Shown here one piece after another: positions 1-6,962 of a stretch of 22,654 nt of DNA (position 1 is its first letter; the number at the start of each line of letters is the position of its first letter). Where the stretch lies: positions 1 to 22,654 of the forward strand of contig CAZLKN010000049.1 of NCBI GenBank assembly GCA_964560135.1, read 5' to 3'. Origin of the DNA: CAZLKN01 sp964560135. Lineage in GTDB: Bacteria; Actinomycetota; JAICYB01. The notes beneath the pieces are model-generated. The model was not told the DNA's origin. It worked only from the letters and a program-made list of their open reading frames with translations, and did not search any database. The translations under genes and the position numbers were made by a program.

Positions 1-18
1 CCGCCGTCGCTCGAACGC

Positions 19-48
19 CGGGAGCCGCCCCCAGAAGGGCGGCTCCCG
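19..48. terminator. Strong GC-rich hairpin, probable terminator of an upstream gene
   Basis: A perfect 12-bp inverted repeat: arm CGGGAGCCGCCC at 19-30, loop CCAGAA at 31-36, arm GGGCGGCTCCCG at 37-48. No T-tract follows on either strand, so it is not a textbook Rho-independent terminator, but GC-rich hairpins without U-tracts are common at actinobacterial gene ends. The gene it would serve lies left of the window, so its orientation is unknown. Confidence 0.6.
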
Positions 49-341
49 TTCAGATCTGTGGTTGCTTCAGGGCCATTCAGCGCCCGGTCGACCAGCCCGA
101 GCAGGCTCCGAAGCCGGTGGTCTGCCTGGATTCTGCCGACGCACTCAACACCGGCAGAGTCTGGGCTGGACCGGAGATGATCCCCGGCCCGGGTGGAGCT
201 GCGTCAGCAGACAGCCACCTCAGGGGTCGATCGCGGTTTATGCAATCTGGACCACCTCCTTTCTCCTGTACGGACAGCGTACCGCCAACCGGTGACGCAC
301 GGGTAGGATTTCGTGCATCGGCCGCGACGAAGGGGGAAGGC
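49..341. other. Non-coding interval, nothing further recognised
   Basis: About 290 bases between the hairpin and the first gene. Short open frames cross it on both strands but none has a ribosome binding site or a recognisable protein. I see no tRNA-like T-loop and no repeat array. A weak imperfect stem (GGTGG at 192-196 with CCACC at 215-219) is present but unconvincing. The only likely functional element is the -10-like hexamer at 304-309. Confidence 0.5.
304..309 (+). promoter_or_regulatory. -10-like hexamer TAGGAT upstream of the 342 gene
   Basis: TAGGAT fits the actinobacterial TANNNT -10 pattern and lies 32 bases before the ATG at 342. Transcription would start near 316, leaving a short leader that contains the purine-rich site AGGGGGAAGG (331-340). 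No convincing -35 is seen. The same TAGGNT hexamer precedes five other genes in this window. Confidence 0.45.
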
Positions 342-1148
342 ATGAACGATCAGGCACTGGTGGACAAGCTCGAGGCCGTTTGGCGCTCCATCGACGAGCT
401 GTGCTCGTCGCTGTCCGAGGCGGACTGGAACACGCCGACCGACTGTCCGGGATGGACGGTGAAGGACAACCTCTCCCACATCATCGGGACGGAGTCGGTG
501 CTGCTGGGCCGTCCGGCCCCCGAGCACACGCCGGCGGACACCGGCCACGTCCGCAACCCGATCGGTGAGGCCAACGAGGTCCAGGTCGACTACCGGCGTT
601 CCCGGTCCCCGGCGGAGGTGCTGGAGGAGTTCCGGGAGGTCACCGGAGAGCGGGTCGCTCAGCTCAGATCGTGGGGCGAGGAGGACTTCTCGAAGGAGTC
701 CTGGACACCGATGGGGCAGGGGACCATCCGTGACTTCATCGAGATCAGGATCTTCGACTGCTGGGTGCACGAGCAGGACATCCGCCGTGCCCTGGACAGG
801 CCCGGTCACCTCGAGGGCCCGGTGGCCGAACACGCCTTCGAGCGGGTGGCGAGCGCCATGCCCTACGTGATCGGCAAGAAGGTCGGGCCGCCGAACGGCA
901 CCGTGGTCGTCTTCGACGTGAACGGCCCCGCCGGCGGCCGGGTGGCCGTGGGGATCGAGGGGGGCCGCGGGATGCGCCTGGACGACGTGCCCGGTGAGCC
1001 GACGGTGCGTGTCGAGACGGAGCTGGAGGCGTTCAACGCCCTGGGCTGTGGACGCTGGGACGCGGCGCGGGCCGAGGGCCGGGTGAAGATCCACGGCGAT
1101 CAGGAACTCGGACGCAGCGTGCTCGAGAACCTCAACTTCATGATCTAG
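342..1148 (+). CDS. Maleylpyruvate isomerase family mycothiol-dependent enzyme
   Basis: A 268-residue cytoplasmic protein of the MDMPI / DinB-like four-helix family (TIGR03083 type). These proteins use mycothiol as a cofactor or thiol donor around a metal site. The N-terminal part contains DCPGWTVKDNLSHIIG with a likely metal-ligand His46. Further on, CWVHEQDIRRAL carries His143, Glu144 and Asp146, the other usual ligand block. The C-terminal part (about residues 175-268) looks like the MDMPI C-terminal sterol-carrier-like fold. The ATG at 342 is chosen because AGGGGGAAGG lies directly upstream; the open frame extends to 117 without another supported start. The substrate cannot be told from sequence, because most actinobacterial paralogues have no assigned reaction. 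The gene is followed by a GTG start 4 bases after its stop, so it may be co-transcribed with the lemA pair. Confidence 0.85.
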   Translation: MNDQALVDKLEAVWRSIDELCSSLSEADWNTPTDCPGWTVKDNLSHIIGTESVLLGRPAPEHTPADTGHVRNPIGEANEVQVDYRRSRSPAEVLEEFREVTGERVAQLRSWGEEDFSKESWTPMGQGTIRDFIEIRIFDCWVHEQDIRRALDRPGHLEGPVAEHAFERVASAMPYVIGKKVGPPNGTVVVFDVNGPAGGRVAVGIEGGRGMRLDDVPGEPTVRVETELEAFNALGCGRWDAARAEGRVKIHGDQELGRSVLENLNFMI

Positions 1149-1152
1149 GCCC

Positions 1153-1836
1153 GTGGATCCCACGATCCTGTTCGTCCTGGTCGCCGTCGCCATCGCGGTG
1201 GGAGCGATCCTCTCCTGGAGGGCCACCCAGCGCCGCCGTGAGGAGTGGTTCGCGGCCGCCCAGAGGCTCGGACTCGAGTACAGCCGTCACGATCCTTTCC
1301 GGCTCGATGCGCTGCCCTTCAACCTCTTCCGCAAGGGCGACGGACGCGGCTGCGAGAACGTCCTCCACGGCACCTGGCACAAGATGGAGCTCCGGGTCTT
1401 CGACTACTGGTACTACACGCAGTCCACCGACTCGAAGGGTCGCCGCTCGAAGAGCTACACGCGGTTCTGCTGTGCGCTGGCCTCGATACCGGCGGACTGC
1501 CCTCATCTGGAGATCGTGCGGGAGACGGTCCTCAGCCGGATCGGGGACCGGCTGGGGATGGCCGACATCCAGTTCGAGTCCGACGAGTTCAACCGCGCCT
1601 ACCAGATCCGCTCCCAGGACCGCCGGTTCGCCCACTATCTCGTGGACGCCCGGATGATGGAGTGGCTGCTCCGGGCCCCCAAGGGCCACGGCTACGAGAC
1701 CCTCGGGCCGTGGCTGCTCGTCCACTGCGGTCGGATCCCCGTATCGCGCATCGACGGTCTGCTGCAGCACACGCGCGGCTTCTCCGAGCGCATCCCCCGC
1801 GTGGTCCGCGACGTCTACCGGGCCGCGGGGACCTGA
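1153..1836 (+). CDS. Membrane-anchored protein of unknown function upstream of LemA
   Basis: A 227-residue protein with one N-terminal membrane helix (about residues 3-22, ILFVLVAVAIAVGAILSW) followed by a basic stretch (RATQRRREEW), which suggests a cytoplasmic soluble domain. The soluble part contains VLHGTWHKMELRVFDYWYY and several Trp/Tyr-rich strands. This is reminiscent of DUF3137-like proteins that sit beside lemA, but I cannot confirm the family. The GTG start follows the upstream stop by 4 bases, and the lemA GTG starts 1 base after this stop, so co-expression with lemA is very likely. No catalytic motif is recognised. A structural or accessory role together with LemA at the membrane is inference from context only. 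Confidence 0.75.
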   Translation: MDPTILFVLVAVAIAVGAILSWRATQRRREEWFAAAQRLGLEYSRHDPFRLDALPFNLFRKGDGRGCENVLHGTWHKMELRVFDYWYYTQSTDSKGRRSKSYTRFCCALASIPADCPHLEIVRETVLSRIGDRLGMADIQFESDEFNRAYQIRSQDRRFAHYLVDARMMEWLLRAPKGHGYETLGPWLLVHCGRIPVSRIDGLLQHTRGFSERIPRVVRDVYRAAGT

Positions 1837-1837
1837 C

Positions 1838-2401
1838 GTGGACCTCGCGATCCTCGTCGTCCTGGGTGCGGTGCTGGTGACCGGGATCGCGATAGCCCTG
1901 TCGTACAACCGGTTCGTGTCGCAGCGCCAGCTCATCCGCAACTCCTGGTCGAACGTGGACACCGAGCTGCAACGGCGCTACGACCTCATCCCGAACCTCG
2001 TGGAGACCGTGAAAGGCTACGCGGCCCACGAGCGCACGGTCTTCGAGGAGGTGACCAGGGCCCGGACGGGGGCGCTGCACAGCACCGGGCCCCCGGCCCA
2101 GCAGGCCCGGGACGAGAACCAGCTCGTGGACGCACTGCGGCACCTGCTCGCCGTCGCCGAGGCCTATCCGGACCTCAAGGCGAACGAGCACTTCTCCGAG
2201 CTCCAGTCCGAGCTCGCCAACACCGAAGACCGGATCCAGGCCGCGCGGCGCTTCTACAACGCCAACGTCCGCGACTACAACACGCGCGTGCAGTCCGTGC
2301 CGTCCAACATCATCGCCGGGTGGTTCGGGTTCACCGCGGAGGACTACTTCGAGGTCGAGGAGGCCGTGCGGCGGCCCCCGCAAGTCGATCTCCAGCGGTG
2401 A
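1838..2401 (+). CDS. lemA: LemA family protein
   Basis: A 187-residue protein with the LemA layout. An N-terminal membrane helix (about residues 3-22) is followed by a long helical domain. Family-typical stretches are SWSNVDTELQRRYDLIPNLVETVKGYAAHE (written here as landmarks around residues 32-62), SELQSELANTEDRIQAARRFYNANV in the middle, and a C-terminal block of the type PSNIIAGWFGF...YFE. The length matches the family norm of roughly 180-200 residues. LemA proteins are widespread and membrane-anchored; their biochemical role is poorly defined, and in several bacteria they neighbour peptidases or TPM-domain proteins. Here the partner is the unknown membrane protein at 1153, with a 1-base gap. 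The GTG start is supported by the position of the membrane helix. Confidence 0.9.
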   Translation: MDLAILVVLGAVLVTGIAIALSYNRFVSQRQLIRNSWSNVDTELQRRYDLIPNLVETVKGYAAHERTVFEEVTRARTGALHSTGPPAQQARDENQLVDALRHLLAVAEAYPDLKANEHFSELQSELANTEDRIQAARRFYNANVRDYNTRVQSVPSNIIAGWFGFTAEDYFEVEEAVRRPPQVDLQR

Positions 2402-2402
2402 C

Positions 2403-3236
2403 TCAGCGGCCGCGGGAGCCGTAGTCGCCGAAGGGATCGTCACGCTCCCGGACCGCCTGCCGGAAGCCGGCCTCCTCGGCCCTGCGGACGAAGTCCACGC
2501 CCTCCCGCGTGTGGCGGGCGACGCCGTCGAACAGCGTGCCGAGCAGACGGGAACTGGCCATGCCCATGTTCTCGAAGGGTTGGTTGCACCCGAGCTTCAG
2601 CATCGTGAGCTGGGAGGACGGCACCAGCGCGATCCGCTCGGCCAGCGCGGTGGTGTGAGCCTCCAGTTGCTCGTCGGGGACGGTCTCCAGGACCAGACCG
2701 ATCCGGGCGGCCTCTCGGGCCGGGATCTCGTCGCCGGTGAGCAGGTAGCGTTTCGCGCGCTCGACCCCCATCCGGTAGACCCACATCGCCGTGGTGGGCA
2801 CACCCCAGACCCGCGACGGGGGATAGCCGAAGGACGCCCCGTCACCGGCCACGATGAGGTCGCAGCACAGCACCATGTCGGTGCCCCCGGCGATGCACCA
2901 TCCCTGGACGGCGGCCACCGTTGGCTTCTTCGCGTACCAGAGTTTCAGGTAGACGTCGACGTAGCTCCCGATGCCCTCGAGATCCTGGACGGAGTCCCAG
3001 TGTTCCTCCTCGGAGGCCTGCGCTGCGGTGGACCAGTCCAGGCCGTAGCCGGCGCAGAAGGCCGGGCCCTCGGCCCGCAGGAGCATCACCCGGACCTCCG
3101 GGTCGGCGTCCGCGTCGTCGATCGCCGCACCGAGCTCGTCGCGCAGCAGCGGCGTGATCGTGTTGTATTCCCCGGCCCGCGTGAGCACGATATGCCGCAC
3201 GCGGTTGCGGTCCTCGGTGCGCAGGGTCTCCGGCAT
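2403..3236 (-). CDS. Crotonase-fold (enoyl-CoA hydratase/isomerase family) protein lacking the usual catalytic Glu pair
   Basis: A 277-residue protein of the crotonase superfamily, which binds acyl-CoA thioesters. The oxyanion-hole segments are visible: AFCAGYGLDW (residues 59-68) and GWCIAGGTDM (112-121). By alignment with rat mitochondrial hydratase, Glu144 would be Asp120 here and Glu164 would be Pro140 (FGYPPSRVWGVP). Neither catalytic glutamate is conserved, so ordinary hydration of 2-enoyl-CoA is doubtful. The family also includes isomerases, hydrolases and decarboxylases. The start at 3236 is chosen because GGAGGAGGAGGGGG lies immediately upstream. The frame stays open to 4661, but that stretch is antisense to the antiporter. 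The gene converges with lemA (1 base between stops) and diverges from the antiporter. Confidence 0.85.
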   Translation of the reverse strand: MPETLRTEDRNRVRHIVLTRAGEYNTITPLLRDELGAAIDDADADPEVRVMLLRAEGPAFCAGYGLDWSTAAQASEEEHWDSVQDLEGIGSYVDVYLKLWYAKKPTVAAVQGWCIAGGTDMVLCCDLIVAGDGASFGYPPSRVWGVPTTAMWVYRMGVERAKRYLLTGDEIPAREAARIGLVLETVPDEQLEAHTTALAERIALVPSSQLTMLKLGCNQPFENMGMASSRLLGTLFDGVARHTREGVDFVRRAEEAGFRQAVRERDDPFGDYGSRGR

Positions 3237-3264
3237 CCCCCTCCTCCTCCAGATCGGATCACCG

Positions 3265-3270
3265 AGCCTA
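3265..3270 (-). promoter_or_regulatory. -10-like TAGGCT for the crotonase gene
   Basis: On the minus strand TAGGCT reads from 3270 to 3265, 28 bases upstream of the ATG at 3236, leaving room for the GGAGGAGGAGG ribosome site. It lies 13 bases from the divergent antiporter hexamer at 3284-3289, so the two promoters share one 63-base intergenic region. Confidence 0.4.
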
Positions 3271-3283
3271 CCGCCGTGGTGTG

Positions 3284-3289
3284 TAGGGT
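3284..3289 (+). promoter_or_regulatory. -10-like TAGGGT just before the antiporter start
   Basis: TAGGGT ends 10 bases before the ATG at 3300. A transcript starting 6-7 bases downstream would have almost no leader. No Shine-Dalgarno sequence precedes the ATG, which fits leaderless translation. Confidence 0.4.
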
Positions 3290-3299
3290 GACACACGGC

Positions 3300-5138
3300 A
3301 TGCCTCCAGCGACCGCGGCAGCGACGACCTCCGATGTGCTGATCGGCCTCGCCGTGATCACCGCGCTCGGGATCGGGGCGCAGTGGCTCGCTTGGCGCAC
3401 CCGGATCCCTTCGATCCTGTTGTTGCTGGTGTTCGGGTTCGCGGCCGGGTACTTCATCCCGCTCGTGGATCCCGACGATCTGCTGGGCGACCTGCTCTTC
3501 CCGATCGTCTCCCTGTCGGTCGGCATCATCCTGTTCGAGGGCGGGCTGAGCCTGCGTTTCGACGAGTTCCGTCAGGTCGGCCGAACCGTCATGAGCCTCG
3601 TGGTCGCGGGCATGTTCGTCACCTGGGTGCTGGCCGCCCTGGCCGCCTGGGTGTTGCTGGACCTCCCGCTGGATCTGGCGATCCTGCTCGGGGCGATCCT
3701 CGTCGTCACGGGCCCGACGGTGATCGTCCCCCTGCTGCAGCACGTCCGGGTGCGGCGTCCGCTGAACACGATCCTGAAGTGGGAGGGGATCGTGATCGAT
3801 CCGATCGGCGCCATGGTCGCGGTGCTCGTCTTCGAGGCCATCCTCGCCGGACGGTTCGCACAGGCCACCACCGTCGCCCTGGCCGGGGTCCTGCAGACGG
3901 TGGTCGCCGGTGGTCTGATCGGCCTCGCCACCGCAGGCGTGCTCACCTTCCTCCTGCGCCGGTTCCTGATCCCGGACTTCCTCCAGAACGCCGTCGTGCT
4001 CATGTTCGTCATCGTCGCCTTCGCGACGGCCAATGCCCTCCAGGAGGAGTCGGGGCTGCTCGCGACGCCGTTGATCGGCCTCGTCCTCGCCAATCGGCGG
4101 AACTTGTCGGTGCGCCACATCACCGTCTTCCAGGAGGACCTGCGCGTCCTGCTGCTCGCCGGACTGTTCATCCTGCTGGGAGCCCGCGTGGAGATCACCC
4201 ACCTCACCGCCCTCGGGTGGGGCAGCGTCGCGTTCCTGGCGGTGTTGATCCTGGTCGCCAGGCCGGCGGCGGTGATGGTGGCCACGCTCTTTGCGAAGCT
4301 CGACCTCCGGGATCGCTTCTTCCTGGCTGCTCTCGCCCCCCGGGGGGTCGTTGCCGCCGCAGTCGCATCCCTGTTCGCGATCCGGCTGGTCGAGGACGGC
4401 CGGCTCGAGGGCCAGCGTCTCGTCCCGGAAACGTTCTTCGTCATCGTGGGCACGGTCGCGATCTACGGTCTGGCGGCCCGTCCGGTCGCGCGGCTGCTCG
4501 GTGTCGAGAAGGAGCGCAATGGGAGCCTGATCCTCGGTGCGTACGCCTGGGCGAGGGCGATGGCACAGGAGCTGCGGCGGGAAGGTCAGACCGTGCTGTT
4601 GGTCGACACGAACCCGGAGAACATCCGGGAGGCCCAACGGGAGGGTCTCCCGGCGGCCCATGCCGATGTCCTGTCCGAGGAGACGCTGGACCGGATCGAT
4701 GTCGAGGGGCTCAGCCGCCTCCTGGCCATGACGTCGAACCCGGACCTGAATTCACTGGCCGCGGTCCATTTCTCGGAGGTCTTCGACCGCTCCGAGGTCT
4801 ACCAGCTCTCTCAGCGGCAAGAGGAGGGAAGCCAGGACCCCCCGCACCTGCGGGGGCGCGACCTGTTCGGCGAGGCCCTGACCTTCGAGCAGATCACCGT
4901 ACGGTTCGCGGCGGGGGCGAGGATCTCGAGGACACGCCTCAATGACAACTTCACCTTCGAGGACTTCTGTCGCCGGTACGGGCCGTCGGCCGTGCCGCTG
5001 TTCCTCATCACCGAGGCGGGCGACCTCGTGGTGTACACACACGGAAGCGACCCGGGACCCAAACCCGGGCAGACCTTGATCGCTCTGGTCGAGCCCACCG
5101 CATCCCGGCTGGAACCGGGCGGCTTCGCTGCCGACTAG
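3300..5138 (+). CDS. Cation:proton antiporter with C-terminal TrkA-N-like regulatory region
   Basis: A 612-residue membrane protein of the monovalent cation:proton antiporter type (CPA1/NhaP-like). About 13 hydrophobic segments fill residues 10-400. The transport core shows VVTGPTVIVPLL and WEGIVIDPIGAMVAV, whose Asp corresponds to the conserved ion-binding aspartate, and LAAALAPRGVVAAAVA-like sequence near the last helices (APRGVVAAAVASLFA). After the membrane part, residues about 405-500 resemble a TrkA-N/RCK fold (VLLVDTNPENIREAQREG), followed by a TrkA-C-like tail. The glycine-rich nucleotide loop is altered to GAYAWARA, so NAD binding is uncertain. The protein probably exchanges Na+ or K+ for H+ at the cytoplasmic membrane; ion specificity is not readable. 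The ATG at 3300 fits a short leaderless-type leader. The frame is open far upstream, but that part overlaps the crotonase gene antisense. Confidence 0.9.
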   Translation: MPPATAAATTSDVLIGLAVITALGIGAQWLAWRTRIPSILLLLVFGFAAGYFIPLVDPDDLLGDLLFPIVSLSVGIILFEGGLSLRFDEFRQVGRTVMSLVVAGMFVTWVLAALAAWVLLDLPLDLAILLGAILVVTGPTVIVPLLQHVRVRRPLNTILKWEGIVIDPIGAMVAVLVFEAILAGRFAQATTVALAGVLQTVVAGGLIGLATAGVLTFLLRRFLIPDFLQNAVVLMFVIVAFATANALQEESGLLATPLIGLVLANRRNLSVRHITVFQEDLRVLLLAGLFILLGARVEITHLTALGWGSVAFLAVLILVARPAAVMVATLFAKLDLRDRFFLAALAPRGVVAAAVASLFAIRLVEDGRLEGQRLVPETFFVIVGTVAIYGLAARPVARLLGVEKERNGSLILGAYAWARAMAQELRREGQTVLLVDTNPENIREAQREGLPAAHADVLSEETLDRIDVEGLSRLLAMTSNPDLNSLAAVHFSEVFDRSEVYQLSQRQEEGSQDPPHLRGRDLFGEALTFEQITVRFAAGARISRTRLNDNFTFEDFCRRYGPSAVPLFLITEAGDLVVYTHGSDPGPKPGQTLIALVEPTASRLEPGGFAAD

Positions 5139-5193
5139 CTCCGTCGATGCACGAGGTTGCCTCCCGGACGTCCCCGACCGTGCGGCCTGCGGA

Positions 5194-5856
5194 TCAGGCG
5201 TCGGTGCAGATCGACCACAGGCCCCGGCCGGCGTGCCGGGCCTCACGCGCCAGTTGGGTGAACAACTCCACGTAGCGGACGTTCGGGGGGAAGGTCGCCT
5301 GCTGCGCGTAGCCCTCGGCGACCAGGCGGGCGTTGAAGAAGCTGCCGTCCGGCGTCCAGAGGTAGACGAGGGCGCGGCCGTAGCGGTCGGTGGGCTGCAC
5401 GTCCAGGTCCACGAGGAGCTCCCGGCCGTCCAGCTGGCGCTTCGCGAACTCCGACGCCTCGCGTCCGTAGCACTCGGTCGTCCCGTGGACCTCCGGGGTG
5501 TCGATGCCGATCAGCCGGGCCCGGTGGCCTCCCGTCCGCCGGTCGGTGGTGCCCACACCCAGACCCGCGAGCACCACGGTGTCGCCGTCCACGACGCGGG
5601 TCACCCGGTGGCGCGTCGCATCCGGCGGGGGCCCGGGGAGGCCGTCCGGCTGTGTCGTCGTCTCGGACGGCAGGGTGGGTGCCGGCCCGACGGTGTCTGC
5701 GGGCCGGCCCTGCCGTTCCGGCGCGCCCGTCGCGCAGGCCGCGGCCAGGAGCAGCACCAGCGCGGCGGCCGCTCGCATCGTGGGGATCATGCGAGGCCGC
5801 GCTGGGATGCCGGCGGCGGTGTGGACGCTGAGGTCATGGATGATCCTCGCGACCAT
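5194..5856 (-). CDS. Secreted thermonuclease-like (SNase family) lipoprotein
   Basis: A 220-residue protein with a staphylococcal-nuclease fold. The core shows RVTRVVDGDTVVL, then RLIGIDTPEVHG (the Arg, Asp and Glu equivalent to SNase Arg35, Asp40 and Glu43), then TDRYGRALVYLW with the equivalent of Arg87. Catalytic residues therefore look intact, and Ca2+-dependent phosphodiester cleavage is expected. A hydrophobic stretch LVLLLAAAC near residues 33-41 suggests a lipoprotein signal with Cys41 as anchor, followed by a Pro/Thr-rich linker. The ATG at 5856 is chosen for the strong GGGAGGGGGG site 7 bases upstream. The codons between 5856 and 5778 are also GC-rich at third positions. Internal ATGs at 5790 and 5778 would give a shorter, more standard signal peptide but have no ribosome site. 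It converges with the antiporter. Confidence 0.85.
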   Translation of the reverse strand: MVARIIHDLSVHTAAGIPARPRMIPTMRAAAALVLLLAAACATGAPERQGRPADTVGPAPTLPSETTTQPDGLPGPPPDATRHRVTRVVDGDTVVLAGLGVGTTDRRTGGHRARLIGIDTPEVHGTTECYGREASEFAKRQLDGRELLVDLDVQPTDRYGRALVYLWTPDGSFFNARLVAEGYAQQATFPPNVRYVELFTQLAREARHAGRGLWSICTDA

Positions 5857-5937
5857 ACCGCGGCCCCCCTCCCGGCCGGAGGAACCCCGGATCGGGCGCA
5901 ACCGTCGTGGCGGCCCGGGAGTGATGTGCCGACCTGC

Positions 5938-5943
5938 TAGGCT
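5938..5943 (+). promoter_or_regulatory. -10-like TAGGCT upstream of the RNA methyltransferase
   Basis: TAGGCT is followed after 6 bases by an ATG at 5950 that opens only three codons (Met-Asp-Arg-stop). A transcript from this hexamer would begin at about that ATG and carry a leader of about 100 bases to the real start at 6051. The leader includes a small hairpin, GTCACC (5980-5985) with GGTGAC (5991-5996), followed by a pyrimidine-rich run. Confidence 0.4.
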
Positions 5944-6050
5944 GTGGCCATGGATCGCTGACCTCCGGCCGCGCAGCCCGTCACCACCCCGGTGACCCTT
6001 CCTTCTGCGTGGCATGCCGTTCTCGAGGTTCATCTCCGAGAGGTCAGCCC

Positions 6051-6905
6051 ATGCCCACGAGCCGTTCCCGTTCCGATTACGTCGATCCCATCCGCAAGGG
6101 CGTTGTCACCAGCGTCCGGAACCCACGCGTGCGCGAAGTCCTGGCGCTGCGGCGCGCCAGAGACCGCCGGCGCAGCGGTCTCGTCGTCGTCGAGGGCGGC
6201 CGCATCGTGGAGCGTGCGTTGCGGGCTGGCCACCGCCCCGTGTCGGCGTTCGTCTGTCCGGAGCTGCCGGGCGCCGACGACGGCCTGATCGCGTGGCTCG
6301 AGTTCCTCGGGACGGAGGTCATCGAGGCCGGCCAGGCCGTCATGGCCCGTCTTTCCGTCAGGGACGGCCCGCCGGGCATCGTGGCGGTGCTGCCTCGCCC
6401 CGCCTACCCGGCGGAGCCCGTCGTGCAGGGACCGGCGCCGTTGCTCGCCGTGCTCGAGGGGATCGAGCGTCCGAGCAACCTGGGCGCTGTGGTCCGGACG
6501 GCCTGCGCCGCCGGGGCTGAGGCAGTGGTCGTATGCGATTCGCCCACCGACCCGTACGCACCCGAGGCGGTGGCGTCGTCCGTCGGAGCGATCTTGACGG
6601 TACCCGTGGTGGAGTCGTCGTCTGCGGAGATGTCGGACGCCCTCCGGCGCGCGGGTGTGAGCCTCGTGGCCACGGCCCCCGACGCCTCCCAGCCGTACTG
6701 GTCGGTGGACCTCTCAGGCCCAGTGGCCGTGCTCCTCGGCAACGAGCGACGGGGCCTGTCGGAGGTGTGGCGATCGGGGGCCGAGCTGGTCCGGGTCCCG
6801 ATGCCCGGCCCGATGGACAGCCTGAACGTCGCAGCGACGGGGGCCGTGGTCCTTTTCGAAGCCGTCCGCCAACGGAGCCGCGAGGGGACGCCGATGCAGC
6901 ACTGA
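6051..6905 (+). CDS. TrmH/SpoU family RNA 2'-O-ribose methyltransferase
   Basis: A 284-residue SPOUT-class methyltransferase that uses SAM to methylate a ribose 2'-OH in rRNA or tRNA. The N-terminal part (about residues 20-105) matches the substrate-binding domain that precedes many SpoU enzymes (RNPRVREVLALRRARDRR...GLVVVEGGRIVERAL). The trefoil-knot catalytic domain shows motif 1 (GIERPSNLGAVVRTACAAGA, with Asn and Arg), motif 2 (VAVLLGNERRGLS) and motif 3 (VRVPMPGPMDSLNVAATGAV). All three look intact. The ATG at 6051 is preferred because GAGAGG lies 7 bases upstream; an in-frame ATG at 6009 has no ribosome site. A second RNA methyltransferase follows 57 bases downstream on the same strand. 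The target nucleotide cannot be deduced. Confidence 0.92.
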   Translation: MPTSRSRSDYVDPIRKGVVTSVRNPRVREVLALRRARDRRRSGLVVVEGGRIVERALRAGHRPVSAFVCPELPGADDGLIAWLEFLGTEVIEAGQAVMARLSVRDGPPGIVAVLPRPAYPAEPVVQGPAPLLAVLEGIERPSNLGAVVRTACAAGAEAVVVCDSPTDPYAPEAVASSVGAILTVPVVESSSAEMSDALRRAGVSLVATAPDASQPYWSVDLSGPVAVLLGNERRGLSEVWRSGAELVRVPMPGPMDSLNVAATGAVVLFEAVRQRSREGTPMQH

Positions 6906-6962
6906 TCTCCCTTGAGCCGATGCCTGGTCGCCGGGAGGCGGCCCGAGTCACAGGGAGGTCTG

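Noticed and set aside
49..341. Possible tRNA or structured RNA in the left intergenic region
   Set aside because: No T-loop consensus, cloverleaf or convincing long stem could be found apart from the 19-48 hairpin.
204..1226. A 340-residue minus-strand open frame over the mycothiol-dependent enzyme
   Set aside because: Antisense shadow; the plus-strand protein has clear family motifs.
2511..3299. Upstream extension of the antiporter frame on the plus strand
   Set aside because: It overlaps the crotonase gene antisense and carries no family motif; the antiporter homology begins right after the ATG at 3300.
3237..4661. Upstream extension of the crotonase frame on the minus strand (475 more residues)
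   Set aside because: It is antisense to the antiporter, is low-complexity (Asp/Glu/Gln/Arg-rich), and the true start at 3236 has a strong ribosome site.
6009..6050. Earlier ATG at 6009 for the TrmH-family gene
   Set aside because: No ribosome site; the ATG at 6051 has GAGAGG at suitable spacing and the extra residues do not resemble the family.
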